The position numbers were made by a program, and so were the translations under genes. Below, in pieces: positions 1 through 13,700 of a stretch of 64,000 bases of DNA. The stretch is taken from contig OZ025253.1 in assembly GCA_964019135.1 (NCBI GenBank), positions 1,148,233 to 1,212,232 on the forward strand, given 5' to 3'. The notes under the pieces are model-generated. The model saw nothing but the letters and a program-made list of their open reading frames with translations. It searched no databases and was not told the origin of the DNA. Origin of the DNA: Arenicola marina. Its lineage: Eukaryota; Annelida; Polychaeta; Arenicolidae. The first letter of the stretch is position 1; each line of letters starts with the position of its first letter.

Positions 1-148
1 ACAGATTGATATTATGACTTGGTTAAAAGTACCAGTGATAACTTGGTTGCATCTCCCGCTGCTTGACGTCACCATTCCCTGAAGGTCATTTGGTCAGGAA
101 AGTCCTGGCGTGACGCCATTGGCATAAGTCTGACTTACTCATCATCGA

Positions 149-335
149 CATTGGAGTGACTTCACAATGACTCATCCTCCACCCGTAAACATTGGAGTGA
201 CGTCACAATGACTCATCCTGCACCCGTAAACATTGGAGTGACGTCACAATGACTCATCCTCCACCCGTAAACATTGGAGTGACGTCACAATGACTCATCC
301 TCCGCATGTAGGCTTCAGAGTGACGTCACAGTGTG
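149..335. repeat. 41-bp tandem repeat, about 4.5 copies, with CRE and AP-1 words
   Basis: Each unit carries GAGTGACGTCAC followed by ATGACTCATCC, so a consensus CRE/ATF site (TGACGTCA) sits next to a consensus AP-1 site (TGACTCA). The first unit has TGACTTCA instead of the CRE. The same array is present in the second copy at about 7329-7515. The motifs are visible; regulatory activity is inference. Confidence 0.85.
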
Positions 336-345
336 ATTCATCCCC

Positions 346-1656
346 CACCTATGAACATTAGATTGAGTCAAAAAGAAAATTTACAGAGACTTTATTTAAT
401 ATATATGTTCGTGTGAAATTTTTTGATCCTTCGTGATACTTTAGATTAATTTTAATAATTCACTTGTATGAAACGTTTACCTCTCATGGTGTTATAGATT
501 ACGATTAATAATTCACCAGGATGTTATTGTTTATTCGCGGACTGTTCCGTCATGCAGAGGAAAGCCTAGTTTGAGGCGTTTGTAGTAACCATGGCAACAT
601 TACGTGTGGTAATTTTGTTCTTGTGTGCGCTCATTAGGAACACAAACATGGCGCTGTTTACTTTACTTCATCTCTGTCGGCTGGTGTTGTTCAGTTGACA
701 CGTCACTGGTCACGTGGGGTTGTTTTAGTTGACACGTGACATGTCGCCTATTGCTGTTTAGTTTACGTCACTGCCGTAAAGCGTTTACAGATACATTCCA
801 GCTGGAGACGGAGTGACTGAACAGTGGGCTTCCCATTGGCTGAAATTGATGAATGACGTGGAAACGACCACTGAAGGCAAAGCTTCGTGTTGAGTGCAGC
901 CTGAAGGCGTTATATGTTAAGTAAATGTACAGCTAGTCGCGTGATAATGACATCTTCAAGTAGATCACTGGTGATGACTAGAAAGGACTTAGTTATGCGG
1001 TTGTGTATGGCTTGGGTAATGTTACTAGCTTCCGGGCAGTGTGGAGCTAACATCTGCTAAGAAGTGACAGCCACTGTTCTTCAGCTCTCCATGTTGCGCT
1101 AAGGGACCTGAGGGAATCATTGTTTGTATTTTATTAGATACGGGTACGAGTTAACAAACCACCGACTGTTAGAAGGCGAACACACAGTGAGATGTCTTAT
1201 TATAGTGTTGCTGAATAAGCCCCGTGATATCACCATTCACTTTTCATCTGTGTTTTTGTGTGAATTTTTTTTCACTTGAGGATTCCAGGAATGTTGACCA
1301 TAATGTTGAAGATGATTCAGCTGTTACCGAGGTGTGTGTGCATGATTGTGGACGAATTTTGTATGTTCTAGGTTCCATTCATGTTTTCATCTCCTTTTTT
1401 AAATGCTTATTTAAAGTTAATGATTATTTGAACGGTCAATCTGTTACAAAATATGTCCTAGATATTTGTCACAGTGCTATTTTAAATAATGTTACGCGGT
1501 AGCTCTAACAGTGTCTGTCATTTTGGGTTTTTATGACCAGTTAACATTTGACTTGATTACTTTCCGAGTTATCTTTCAGTCAGTTATATGAGTCGAATCT
1601 CATTCGTGATTAAGCATAATCCATGTATCGCCAATTTGTTGTCAGCCCACAGATAT
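346..1656. other. Single-copy stretch without a supported gene (copy 1)
   Basis: AT-rich sequence with no long frame and no convincing paired splice sites. A 16-codon frame starts at an ATGGCG near base 649, has a hydrophobic N-terminal look, and ends at TGA; it is too short to call. The equivalent in copy 2 is about 7526-8836. Confidence 0.6.
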
Positions 1657-2495
1657 CCTAGCCTCGTTTTCACATCCTTGGGATGTCGGAGCCTCGTTCT
1701 CACATATGTGGATGTCCGAGCCTCGTTTTCACATCCTTGGATGTCCGAGCCTCGTTTTCACATCCCTTGGATGTCCGAGCCTCGTTCTCACATCCTTGGA
1801 TGTCCGTGCCTCGTTCTCACATCCTTGGATGTCCGAGCCTTGTTTTCACATCCTTGGATGTCCGAGTCTCGTTTTCACATCCTTGGATGTCCGAGCCTCG
1901 TTCTCACATCCTTGGATGTCCGAGCCTCGTTTTCACATCCCTTGGATGTCCGAGCCTCGTTTTCACATCCCTTGGATGTCCGAGCCTCGTTCTCACATCC
2001 TTGGATGTCCGTGCCTCGTTCTCACATCCTTGGATGTCCGAGCCTTGTTTTCACATCCTTGGATGTCCGAGCCTCGTTCTCACATCCTTGGATGTCCGAG
2101 CCTCGTTCTCACATCCTTGGATGTCCGAGCCTCGTTCTCACATCCTTGAATGTCCGAGTCTCGTTTTCACATCCTTGGATGTCCGAGCCTCGTTCTCACA
2201 TACTTGGATGTCCGAGCCTCGTTTTCACATCCTTGGATGTCTGAGTCTCTTTTTCACATCCTTGGATGTCCAAGCCTCGTTTTCACATCCTTGGATGTCC
2301 GAGCCTCGTTCTCACATCCTTGGATGTCCGAGCCTCGTTCTCACATCCTTGGATGTCCGAGCCTTGTTCTCACATCCTTGGATGTCCGAGCCTCGTTCTC
2401 ACATCCTTGGATGTCCGAGTCTCGTTCTCACATCCTTGGATGTCGGAGCCTCGTTTTCACATCCGTGGATGTCCGAGCCGCGTTTACACATATGT
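1657..2495. repeat. Minisatellite A1, 29-bp unit, about 29 copies
   Basis: The unit centres on the interrupted palindrome CATCCTTGGATG followed by TCCGAGCCTCGTT. Variants are mostly single transitions, plus occasional extra C in the CATCC run. Several frames stay open for 100-270 codons because the unit has no stop in some phases; these are not genes. Confidence 0.95.
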
Positions 2496-3730
2496 GACGT
2501 TTACTAAGGGTCTAGATATAGATATAGAGTGTCTATTACAAACAAACCGTGACCACCTGATCCTGTTCAGTTTCTGGTCACGTGACTCGTGTCACGTGGG
2601 CAGTCGGTTGATCCATCCTGACCTCTAGGTTCCACCCCGCCTTGCACTGTGCTTGAAGTGGGCAGCTGTCACAGCGGTTAGCAGCATTCTCAAGTCAATG
2701 TTCCTTTGTTTCGTGCGCTGTTTTCTGGGACGATCCTGCTCAGAACTGTAACATCTTGCCTTCGGGTGGCAGCGCCTTAAACTGATATTATCGATAACTA
2801 ACGGATTAAGGTTATTTGCAGCTTGACATGGTTTCGTGATGCTCCAGTAAGACGGTTGGCCAGATAGGTGGCCAGATAGGTGGCCAGACAGGTGGCCAGA
2901 CAGGTGGCTGCTTCCTACACGCACGTTTCGAAATGTAAGGCGGAGAGGTATATGGTTAAGGATTGGAATGTGCAATGGTCAAATCCTCAATTATCGCCCA
3001 TGTTATTCATTATGATTTTGTAATTTTGTTTTAATGTTTATGTGGTTTTATTCCATTGTCACGTTAAGCTTAGCTTTTTTATTAATTAATTCAATTCCTT
3101 TTTGTATACATTTTGTAAAAAGTATTTGCACAGGATTTGCAGCCAAACTGCATACTCGCTGGACTGATGTGTACATTTTGTTCTATTCTGCTTCAATGCA
3201 AATTACCAACACAAGATTGGAATTGTATAAAAAAAGTAGCACTGTCTGGATCGGTTATACCAGACACAATCTGAGTTGTTGATTTTGAGCTGTACATTAG
3301 AGTATACGAGAGCCATATTTGTGATGTAAACAGCTGGTCTGGTATTTGCATTGGTTGGGCGTTCCGCTTGTCTGCTAAAGCTCTGCTCCCTGTGAAAGTC
3401 ACATGTATAATGACGATCTAAGTGATAGATTCTTGTCTTCTGATTGGAGGAATTTCTCAATGACACCCTACAAAAATGCAGTACCTATTTATCAGTATCT
3501 AATATAGTTATGACCAATGTCGACGTATTCGTTCTGTGGGGCGTGACCTTGACCTTCGGTAGTTAACTTTCGTGTTGTGTTGATGACGTAACGAGAGGTG
3601 TTACGGCGGCGGAAGGCACCGACAGAGGGCGCTGCTTGTGCAGGAGGTTCTGAAGTCCTAGGTGGAAAATAAATTATTGTGCAGCAACCTCACATTGTGT
3701 TTCCACGTGTTTTTGTCTTCTGACTTTGAT
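2496..3730. other. Single-copy stretch with paired E-boxes and a 12-bp array
   Basis: Two palindromic E-boxes lie close together: GTCACGTGAC at 2577-2586 and GTCACGTGGG at 2591-2600. A 12-bp repeat (GGCCAGATAGGT type) has four copies near 2863-2908 and five in the second duplicate. An AATAAA near 3667 precedes array B. No gene is supported. Confidence 0.6.
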
Positions 3731-5195
3731 CTGCTACACCCACTGGCTGGTTACCCACACTGCTACACCCACTGGCTGGTTACCCACACTGCTACACCCA
3801 CTGGCTGGTTACCCACACTGCTACACCCACTGGCTGGTTACCCACACTGCTACACCCACTGGCTGGTTACCCACACTGCTACACCCACTGGCTGGTTACC
3901 CACACTGCTACACCCACTGGCTGGTTAGCCACACTGCTACACCCACTGGCTAGTTACCCACACTGCTACACCTACTGGCTAGTTACCCACACTGCTACAC
4001 CCACTGGCTAGTTACCCACACTGCTACACCCATTGGCTAGTTACCCACACTGCTACACCCACTAGCTGGTTACCCACACTGCTACACCCACTGGCTAGTT
4101 ACCCACACTGCTACACCTACTGGCTAGTTACCCACATTGCTACACCCACTGGCTAGTTACCCACACTGCTACACCCACTGGCTGGTTACCCACACTGCTA
4201 CACCCACTGGCTGGTTACCCACAATGCTACACCCACTGGCTGATTACCCACACTGCTACACCCACTGGCTAGTTACCCACACTGCTACACCCATTGGCTA
4301 GTTACCCACACTGCTACACCCACTAGCTGGTTACCCACACTGCTACACCCACTGGCTAGTTACCCACACTGCTACACCTACTGGCTAGTTACCCACACTG
4401 CTACACCCACTGGCTAGTTACCCACACTGCTACACCCACTGGCTGGTTACCCACACTGCTACACCCACTGGCTGGTTACCCACAATGCTACACCCACTGG
4501 CTGATTACCCACACTGCTACACCCACTGGCTAGTTACCCACACTGCTACACCCACTGGCTGGTTACCCACACTGCTACACCCACTGGTTGGTTACCCACA
4601 CTGCTACACCCACTGGCTAGTTACCTACACTGCTACACCGACTGGCTGGTTACCCACACTGCTACACCCACTGGCTGGTTACCCACACTCCTACACCCAC
4701 TGGCTAGTTACCCACACTGCTACACCCACTGGCTGGTTACCCACACTGCTACACCCACTGGCTAGTTACCCACACTGCTACACCCACTGGCTAGTTACCC
4801 ACACTGCTACATCCACTGGCTGGTTACCCACACTGCTACACCCACTGGCTGGTTACCCACACTGCTACACCCACTGGCTGGTTACCCACACTGCTACACC
4901 CACTGGCTGGTTACCCACACTGCTACACCCACTGGCTAGTTACCCACACTGCTACACCCACTAGCTGGTTACCCACACTGCTACACCCACTGGCTGGTTA
5001 CCCACACTGCTACACCCACTGGCTGGTTACCCACACTGCTACTCCCACTGGCTGGTTACCCACACTGCTACACCCACTGGCTGGTTACCCACACTGCTAC
5101 ACCCACTGGCTGGTTACCCACACTGCTATACCCACTGGCTGGTTAGCCACACTGCTACACCCACTGGCTAGTTACCCACACTGCTACACCCACTG
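3731..5195. repeat. Minisatellite B1, 29-bp unit, about 50 copies
   Basis: The unit is of the type CTGCTACACCCACTGGCTGG followed by TTACCCACA. Common variants are CTAG for CTGG and isolated transitions. It has the same unit length as array A but unrelated sequence. Open frames through it are repeat artefacts. Confidence 0.97.
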
Positions 5196-6189
5196 AGGCG
5201 TTTGTGTGGCGTCTTCGGCTAAAGAGCTGCCAAACCGTGCATTTATCGCCCAGTGACACTATTATCGTATTAGTAACTTGATCCGCGGGACGCTGGTGCA
5301 GATTACTCCATACTTTAATCTCATCGCTAGGAAATTTACTTATTATAAGACAAACCGACCCTTCCTTCTCCTAAAGTGTAACTGTAGAGTTGAGTGCAGT
5401 AATCTGGTTCGGGGTGATATATAAATGTGGGCTTAGCAATATGTGTTAGTTTGATTGCGCAATCTAGCTTTTGGCAAGCAAAGCGAGTTGTTGGGTTTGG
5501 TTTGTGCTAGAGTTAGACTGGTGGTAACCCACCAAGAGATACGTCACTTGAAGTGCGTTGGAGTTGGTCACGGTATTACGCTGGTCTGTCCTGGTTGATG
5601 ATATGTACAATGGTTGGTTGTGTGGTACGATGCGAGAAAACTGCGTCAAAGAGAGTCCTGGCGAAGAGGATACCTGCGGATGTGCGGACGAGCTGCTTGC
5701 TGTGTTTGTCATGGAAGGAAACATGAACCAGGTTGCGAGTGAGGCATGCAGAAGTTCAGGAAAAGTCAAGACGGTTTAGGCCCAGCAATGAGCATATGTA
5801 ACCAACACGGAGGTCAAGGCCCAGCAATGAGCATATGTAACTTACACGGAAGTCGAGGCCCAGAAACCAGCATTTGAAAGTTTAATCGATCCTTTACTCT
5901 CCTGGTTTTAACGTAGCACTCCAAAAGCTATATTTTTCCATTCGAGTACAACTGACTGATTTCGATGATTATAACAATATAATTAACGTGGCACAATGAA
6001 GACGCTTTCCAGTGCCAACCTTTTGAAGAGACAGTCGTTAAGAACCCTGACGATGTTAAATCTAACTACATTGTGCACGAAATGATACATATTTTTCTGC
6101 CGCCGTTTGCTGTTTAACCGGTATATAGGTATAAATGGTGTTCCAGTGTTACGTATACTGAGTGTAATATAAGTTACATGTGAGGTTGT
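5196..6189. other. Spacer between duplicates, no supported gene
   Basis: Single-copy sequence absent from the second copy. A short direct repeat (AGGCCCAGCAATGAGCATA type) occurs around 5778 and 5818. No long open frame with convincing exon borders. Confidence 0.6.
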
Positions 6190-6812
6190 ACAGGTAGACA
6201 GTAGGCGTGACAGCCCACCAGCACAGACAACACAGGTAGACAGTAGGCGTGACAGCCCACCAGCACAGACAACACAGGTAGACAGTAGGCGTGACAGCGC
6301 ACCAGCACAGACAACACAGGTAGACAGTAGGCGTGACAGCCCACCAGCACAGACAACACAGGTAGACAGTAGGCGTGACAGCCCACCAGCACAGACAACA
6401 CAGGTAGACAGTAAGCGTGACAGCACAGACAACACAGGTAGACAGTAGGCGTGACAGCCCACCAGCACAGACAACACAGGTAGACAGTAGGCGTGACAGC
6501 TCACCAGCACAGACAACACAGGTAGACAGTAGGCGTGACAGCCCACCAGCACATACAACACAGGTAGACAGTAGGCGTGACAGCGCACCAGCACAGACAA
6601 CACAGGTAGACAGTAGGCGTGACAGCCCACCAGCACAGACAACACAGGTAGACAGTAGGCGTGACAGCGCACCAGCACAGACAACACAGGTAGACAGTAG
6701 GCGTGACAGCCCACCAGCACAGACAACACAGGTAGACAGTAGGCGTGACAGCCCACCAGCACAGACAACACAGGTAGACAGTAGGCGTGACAGCCCACCA
6801 GCACAGACATCA
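6190..6812. repeat. Minisatellite C, 42-bp unit, about 15 copies
   Basis: The unit contains CAGGTAGACAGTAGGCGTGA then CAGCCCACCAGCACAGACAA. The length is 14 codons, so frames remain open on both strands. CAG followed by GTAGAC resembles a splice donor, but no adjacent exon is recognisable. Confidence 0.96.
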
Positions 6813-7180
6813 CGAGGCTCTTAAACTCAACTCATGGCTTGAAAATCTCAACATTAATCTTACAATGAGAACAGGGTTAAGGCCATGACTAAAATACTTC
6901 ACTTATTATCGTGACTAAATTACTTCATTTTATCAACTATCTTAATCTGTACGAACTTCCTTGCCTGCCTATATGGAGAGGACGGCTTTGCTTTGCGTGG
7001 GGTCAGAAGCGACACTCCATTGTTGTAGATGCCGGGTCGGTATAAGCCGGGATGTCAGCGCTGCGGCTTGTAGTGGTGGCAATGTTGTTTATGTGTGTAG
7101 TCTGTGATACATTCACTGTAATAAGATATGTATATAGCTGCTATCCCCACACAGACGGTACAAAGACTACAATCAGTGTC
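6813..7180. other. Spacer up to the duplication junction
   Basis: AT-rich single-copy sequence. The junction with the second copy is at 7180/7181, with no obvious target-site duplication or transposon end. Confidence 0.6.
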
Positions 7181-8836
7181 ACAGATTGATATTATGACTT
7201 GGTTAAAAGTACCAGTGATAACTTGGTTGCATCTCCCGCTGCTTGACGTCACCATTCCCTGAAGGTCATTTGGTCAGGAAAGTCCTGGCGTGACGCCATT
7301 GGCATAAGTCTGACTTACTCATCATCGACATTGGAGTGACTTCACAATGACTCATCCTCCACCCGTAAACATTGGAGTGACGTCACAATGACTCATCCTG
7401 CACCCGTAAACATTGGAGTGACGTCACAATGACTCATCCTCCACCCGTAAACATTGGAGTGACGTCACAATGACTCATCCTCCGCATGTAGGCTTCAGAG
7501 TGACGTCACAGTGTGATTCATCCCCCACCTATGAACATTAGATTGAGTCAAAAAGAAAATTTACAGAGACTTTATTTAATATATATGTTCGTGTGAAATT
7601 TTTTGATCCTTCGTGATACTTTAGATTAATTTTAATAATTCACTTGTATGAAACGTTTACCTCTCATGGTGTTATAGATTACGATTAATAATTCACCAGG
7701 ATGTTATTGTTTATTCGCGGACTGTTCCGTCATGCAGAGGAAAGCCTAGTTTGAGGCGTTTGTAGTAACCATGGCAACATTACGTGTGGTAATTTTGTTC
7801 TTGTGTGCGCTCATTAGGAACACAAACATGGCGCTGTTTACTTTACTTCATCTCTGTCGGCTGCTGTTGTTCAGTTGACACGTCACTGGTCACGTGGGGT
7901 TGTTTTAGTTGACACGTGACATGTCGCCTATTGCTGTTTAGTTTACGTCACTGCCGTAAAGCGTTTACAGATACATTCCAGCTGGAGACGGAGTGACTGA
8001 ACAGTGGGCTTCCCATTGGCTGAAATTGATGAATGACGTGGAAACGACCACTGAAGGCAAAGCTTCGTGTTGAGTGCAGCCTGAAGGCGTTATATGTTAA
8101 GTAAATGTACAGCTAGTCGCGTGATAATGACATCTTCAAGTAGATCACTGGTGATGACTAGAAAGGACTTAGTTATGCGGTTGTGTATGGCTTGGGTAAT
8201 GTTACTAGCTTCCGGGCAGTGTGCAGCTAACATCTGCTAAGAAGTGACAGCCACTGTTCTTCAGCTCTCCATGTTGCGCTAAGGGACCTGAGGGAATCAT
8301 TGTTTGTATTTTATTAGATACGGGTACGAGTTAACAAACCACCGACTGTTAGAAGGCGAACACACAGTGAGATGTCTTATTATAGTGTTGCTGAATAAGC
8401 CCCGTGATATCACCATTCACTTTTCATCTGTGTTTTTGTGTGAACTTTTTTTCACTTGAGGATTCCAGGAATGTTGACCATAATGTTGAAGATGATTCAG
8501 CTGTTACCGAGGTGTGTGTGCATGATTGTGGACGAGTTTTGTATGTTCTAGGTTCCATTCATGTTTTCATCTCCTTTTTTAAATGCTTATTTAAAGTTAA
8601 TGATTATTTGAACGGTCAATCTGTTACAAAATATGTCTTAGATATTTGTCACAGTGCTATTTTAAATAATGTTACGCGGTAGCTCTAACAGTGTCTGTCA
8701 TTTTGGGTTTTTATGACCAGTTAACATTTGACTTGATTACTTTCCGAGTTATCTTTCAGTCAGTTATATTAGTCGAATCTCATTCGTGATTAAGCATAAT
8801 CCATGTATCGCCAATTTGTTGTCAGCCCACAGATAT

Positions 8837-9528
8837 CCTAGCCTCGTTTTCACATCCTTGGGATGTCGGAGCCTCGTTCTCACATATGTGGATGTCCGAG
8901 CCTCGTTTTCACATCCTTGGATGTCCGAGCCTCGTTTTCACATCCCTTGGATGTCCGAGCCTCGTTCTCACATCCTTGGATGTCCGTGCCTCGTTCTCAC
9001 ATCCTTGGATGTCCGAGCCTCGTTTTCACATCCTTGGATGTCCGAGTCTCGTTTTCACATCCTTGGATGTCCGAGCCTCGTTTTTACATCCTTGGATGTC
9101 CGAGCCTCGTTCTCACATCCTTGGATGTCCGAGCCTCGTTCTCACATCCTTGGATGTCCGAGCCTCGTTCTCACATCCTTGAATGTCCGAGTCTCGTTTT
9201 TACATCCTTGGATGTCCGAGCCTCGTTCTCACATCCTTGGATGTCCGAGCCTCGTTTTCACATCCTTGGATGTCTGAGTCTCTTTTTCACATCCTTGGAT
9301 GTCCAAGCCTCGTTTTCACATCCTTGGATGTCCGAGCCTCGTTCTCACATCCTTGGATGTCCGAGCCTCGTTCTCACATCCTTGGATGTCCGAGCCTCGT
9401 TCTCACATCCTTGGATGTCCGAGCCTCGTTCTCACATCCTTGGATGTCCGAGTCTCGTTCTCACATCCTTGGATGTCGGAGCCTCGTTCTCACATCCGTG
9501 GATGTCCGAGCCGCGTTTACACATATGT
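8837..9528. repeat. Minisatellite A2, 29-bp unit, about 24 copies
   Basis: Duplicate of the array at 1657-2495, shortened by five units and two stray C residues. That accounts exactly for the 147-bp change in offset between the two copies. Confidence 0.95.
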
Positions 9529-10775
9529 GACGTTTACTAAGGGTCTAGATATAGATATAGAGTGTCTATTACAAACAAACCGTGACCACCTGATCCTGTT
9601 CAGTTTCTGGTCACGTGACTCGTGTCACGTGGGCAGTCGGTTGATCCATCCTGACCTCTAGGTTCCACCCCGCCTTGCACTGTGCTTGAAGTGGGCAGCT
9701 GTCACAGCGGTTAGCAGCATTCTCAAGTCAATGTTCCTTTGTGTCGTGCGCTGTTTTCTGGGACGATCCTGCTCAGAACTGTAACATCTTGCCTTCGGGT
9801 GGCAGCGCCTTAAACTGATATTATCGATAACTAACGGATTAAGGTTATTTGCAGCTTGACATGGTTTCGTGATGCTCCAGTAAGACGGTTGGCCAGATAG
9901 GTGGCCAGATAGGTGGCCAGATAGGTGGCCAGACAGGTGGCCAGACAGGTGGCTGCTTCCTACACGCACGTTTCGAAATGTAAGGCGGAGAGGTATATGG
10001 TTAAGGATTGGAATGTGCAATGGTCAAATCCTCAATTATCGCCCATGTTATTCATTATGATTTTGTAATTTTGTTTTAATGTTTATGTGGTTTTATTCCA
10101 TTGTCACGTTAAGCTTAGCTTTTTTATTAATTAATTCAATTCCTTTTTGTATACATTTTGTAAAAAGTATTTGCACAGGATTTGCAGCCAAACTGCATAC
10201 TCGCTGGACTGATGTGTACATTTTGTTCTATTCTGCTTCAATGCAAATTAACAACACAAGATTGGAATTGTATAAAAAAAGTAGTACTGTCTGGATCGGT
10301 TATACCAGACACAATCTGAGTTGTTGATTTTGAGCTGTACATTAGAGTATACGAGAGCCATATTTGTGATGTAAACAGCTGGTCTGGTATTTGCATTGGT
10401 TGGGCGTTCCGCTTGTCTGCTAAAGCTCTGCTCCCTGTGAAAGTCACATGTATAATGACGATCTAAGTGATAGATTCTTGTCTTCTGATTGGAGGAATTT
10501 CTCAATGACACCCTACAAAAATGCAGTACCTATTTATCAGTATCTAATATAGTTATGACCAATGTCGACGTATTCGTTCTGTGGGGCGTGACCTTGACCT
10601 TCGGTAGTTAACTTTCGTGTTGTGTTGATGACGTAACGAGAGGTGTTACGGCGGCGGAAGGCACCGACAGAGGGCGCTGCTTGTGCAGGAGGTTCTGAAG
10701 TCCTAGGTGGAAAATAAATTATTGTGCAGCAACCTCACATTGTGTTTCCACGTGTTTTTGTCTTCTGACTTTGAT
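9529..10775. other. Single-copy stretch of copy 2, no supported gene
   Basis: Near-identical to 2496-3730. The 12-bp repeat here has five copies instead of four. The paired E-boxes are conserved. Confidence 0.6.
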
Positions 10776-13700
10776 CTGCTACACCCACTGGCTGGTTACC
10801 CACACTGCTACACCCACTGGCTGGTTACCCACACTGCTACACCCACTGGCTGGTTACCCACACTGCTACACCCACTGGCTGGTTACCCACACTGCTACAC
10901 CTACCGTCTAGTTACCCACACTGCTACACCCACTGGCTGGTTACCCACACTGCTACACCCACTGGCTAGTTACCCACACTGCTACACCCACTGGCTGGTT
11001 ACCCACACTTCTGCACCCACTGGCTGGTTACCCACACTGCTACACCCACTGGCTAGTTACCCACACTGCTACACCCACTGGCTAGTTACCCACACTGCTA
11101 CACCCACTGGCTAGTTACCCACACTGCTACACCCACTGGCTGGTTACCCACACTGCTACACCCACTGGCTGGTTACCCACACTGCTGCACCCACTGGCTG
11201 GTTACCCACACTGCTACACCCACTGGCTGGTTACCCACACTGCTACACCCACTGGCTGGTTACCCACACTGCTACACCCTTTGGCTAGTTACCCACACTG
11301 CTACACCCACTGGCTGGTTACCCACACTGCTACACCCACTGGCTGGTTACCCACACTGCTACACCCACTGGCTGGTTACCCACACTGCTACACCCACCGG
11401 CTGGTTACCCACACTGCTACACCCACTGGCTGGTTACCCACACTGCTACACCCACTGGCTAGTTACCCACACTGCTACACCCACTGGCTGGTTACCCACA
11501 CTGCTACACCCACTGGCTAGTTACCCACACTGCTACACCCACTGGCTGGTTACCCACACTGCTACACCCTTTGGCTAGTTACCCACACTGCTACACCCAC
11601 TGGTTGGTTACCCACACTGCTACACCCACTGGCTGATTACCCACACTGCTACACCCACTGGCTGGTTACCCACACTGCTACACCCACTGGCTGGTTACCC
11701 ACACTGCTACACCCACTGGCTGGTTACCCACACTGCTACACCCACTGGCTAGTTACCCACACTGCTACACCCACTGGCTGGTTACCCACACTGCTACACC
11801 TACCGGCTAGTTACCCACACTGCTACACCCACTGGCTGGTTACCCACACTGCTACACCCACTGGCTGGTTACCCACACTGCTACACCCACTGGCTGGTTA
11901 CCCACACTGCTACACCCTCTGGCTAGTTACCCACACTGCTACACCCACTGGCTGGTTACCCACACTGCTACACCCACTGGCTAGTTACCCACACTGCTAC
12001 ATCCTATGGTTAGTTACCCACACTGCTACACCCACTGGCTGGTTACCCACACTGCTACACCCTCTGGCTAGTTACCCACACTGCTACACCCACTAGCTGG
12101 TTACCCACACTGCTACACCCACTGGCTAGTTACCCACACTGCTACATCCTATGGTTAGTTACCCACACTGCTACACCCACTGGCTGGTTACCCACACTGC
12201 TACACCCACTGGCTGATTACCCACACTGCTACACCCACTGGCTGGTTACCCACACTGCTACACCCTCTGGCTAGTTACCCACACTGCTACACCCACTGGC
12301 TAGTTACCCACACTGCTACACCCACTGGCTGGTTACCCACACTGCTACACCTACTGGCTGGTTACCCACACTGCTACACCCTCTGGCTGGTTACCCACAC
12401 TGCTACACCCACTGGCTGGTTACCCACACTGCTACACCCACTGGCTGGTTACCCACACTGCTACACCCACTGGCTGGTTACCCACACTGCTACACCCACT
12501 GGCTGGTTACCCACACTGCTACACCCTTTGGCTAGTTACCCACACTGCTACACCCACTGGCTGGCTACCCACACTGCTACACCCACTGGCTGGTTACCCA
12601 CACTGCTACATCCTGTGGTTAGTTACCCACACTGCTACACCCACTGGCTGGTTACCCACACTGCTACACCCACTGGCTAGTTACCCACACTGCTATACCC
12701 ACTGGCTGGTTACCCACACTGCTACTCCCACTGGCTGATTACCCACACTGCTACACCCACTGGCTGGTTACCCACACTGCTACACCCACTGGCTAGTTAC
12801 CCACACTGCTACACCCACTGGCTAGTTACCCACACTGCTACACCCACTGGCTAGTTACCCACACTGCTACACTCACTGGCTGGTTACCCACACTGCTACA
12901 CCCACCGGCTGGTTACCCACACTGCTACACCCACTGGCTGGTTACCCACACTGCTACACCCACTGGCTGGTTACCCACACTGCTACACCCACTGGCTAGT
13001 TACCCACACTGATACACCCACTGGCTAGTTACCCACACTGCTACACCCACTGGCTGGTTACCCACACTGCTACACCCACTGGCTGGTTACCCACACTGCT
13101 ACACCCACTGGCTGGTTACCCACACTGCTACACCCACTGGCTGGTTACCCACACTGCTACACCAACTGGCTGGTTACCCACACTGCTACACCCTCTGGCT
13201 AGTTACCCACACTGCTACACCCACTGACTGGTTACCCACACTGCTACACCCACTGGCTGGTTACCCACACTGCTACACCCACTGGCTGGTTACCCACACT
13301 GCTACACCCACTGGCTGGTTACCCACACTGCTATACCCACTGGCTAGTTACCCACACTGCTACACCCACTAGCTGGTTACCCACACTGCTACACCCACTG
13401 GCTGATTACCCACACTGCTACACCCACTGGCTGGTTACCCACACTGCTGCACCCACTGACTGGTTACCCACACTGCTACACCCACTGGCTGATTACCCAC
13501 ACTGCTACACCCACTGGCTAGTTACCCACACTGCTACACCCACTGGCTGGTTACCCACACTGCTACACCCACTGGCTGGTTACCCACACTGCTGCACCCA
13601 CTGGCTGGTTACCCACACTGCTACACCCACTGGCTGGTTACCCACACTGCTACACCCACTGGCTGGTTACCCACACTGCTACACCCACTGGCTAGTTACC

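Larger units (their letters stand above)
1..5195. repeat. 7.2-kb tandem segmental duplication, copy 1
   Basis: The sequence from base 1 reappears from base 7181, so the repeat period is 7180 bp at its left edge. In the first 1.6 kb I find about six substitutions by eye, which is well over 99% identity. Order inside the copy: short CRE array, single-copy DNA, 29-bp array A, single-copy DNA with a 12-bp array, 29-bp array B. Homology ends at the right edge of array B. I see no convincing gene in either copy. Confidence 0.95.

Noticed and set aside
649..699. 16-codon hydrophobic peptide starting ATGGCGCTG (and its duplicate near 7829)
   Set aside because: It ends in TGA with no donor before the stop; too short to support without expression data.
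1657..2495. CRISPR array (29-bp periodicity)
   Set aside because: There are no unique spacers; the whole unit repeats head to tail. The context is eukaryotic.
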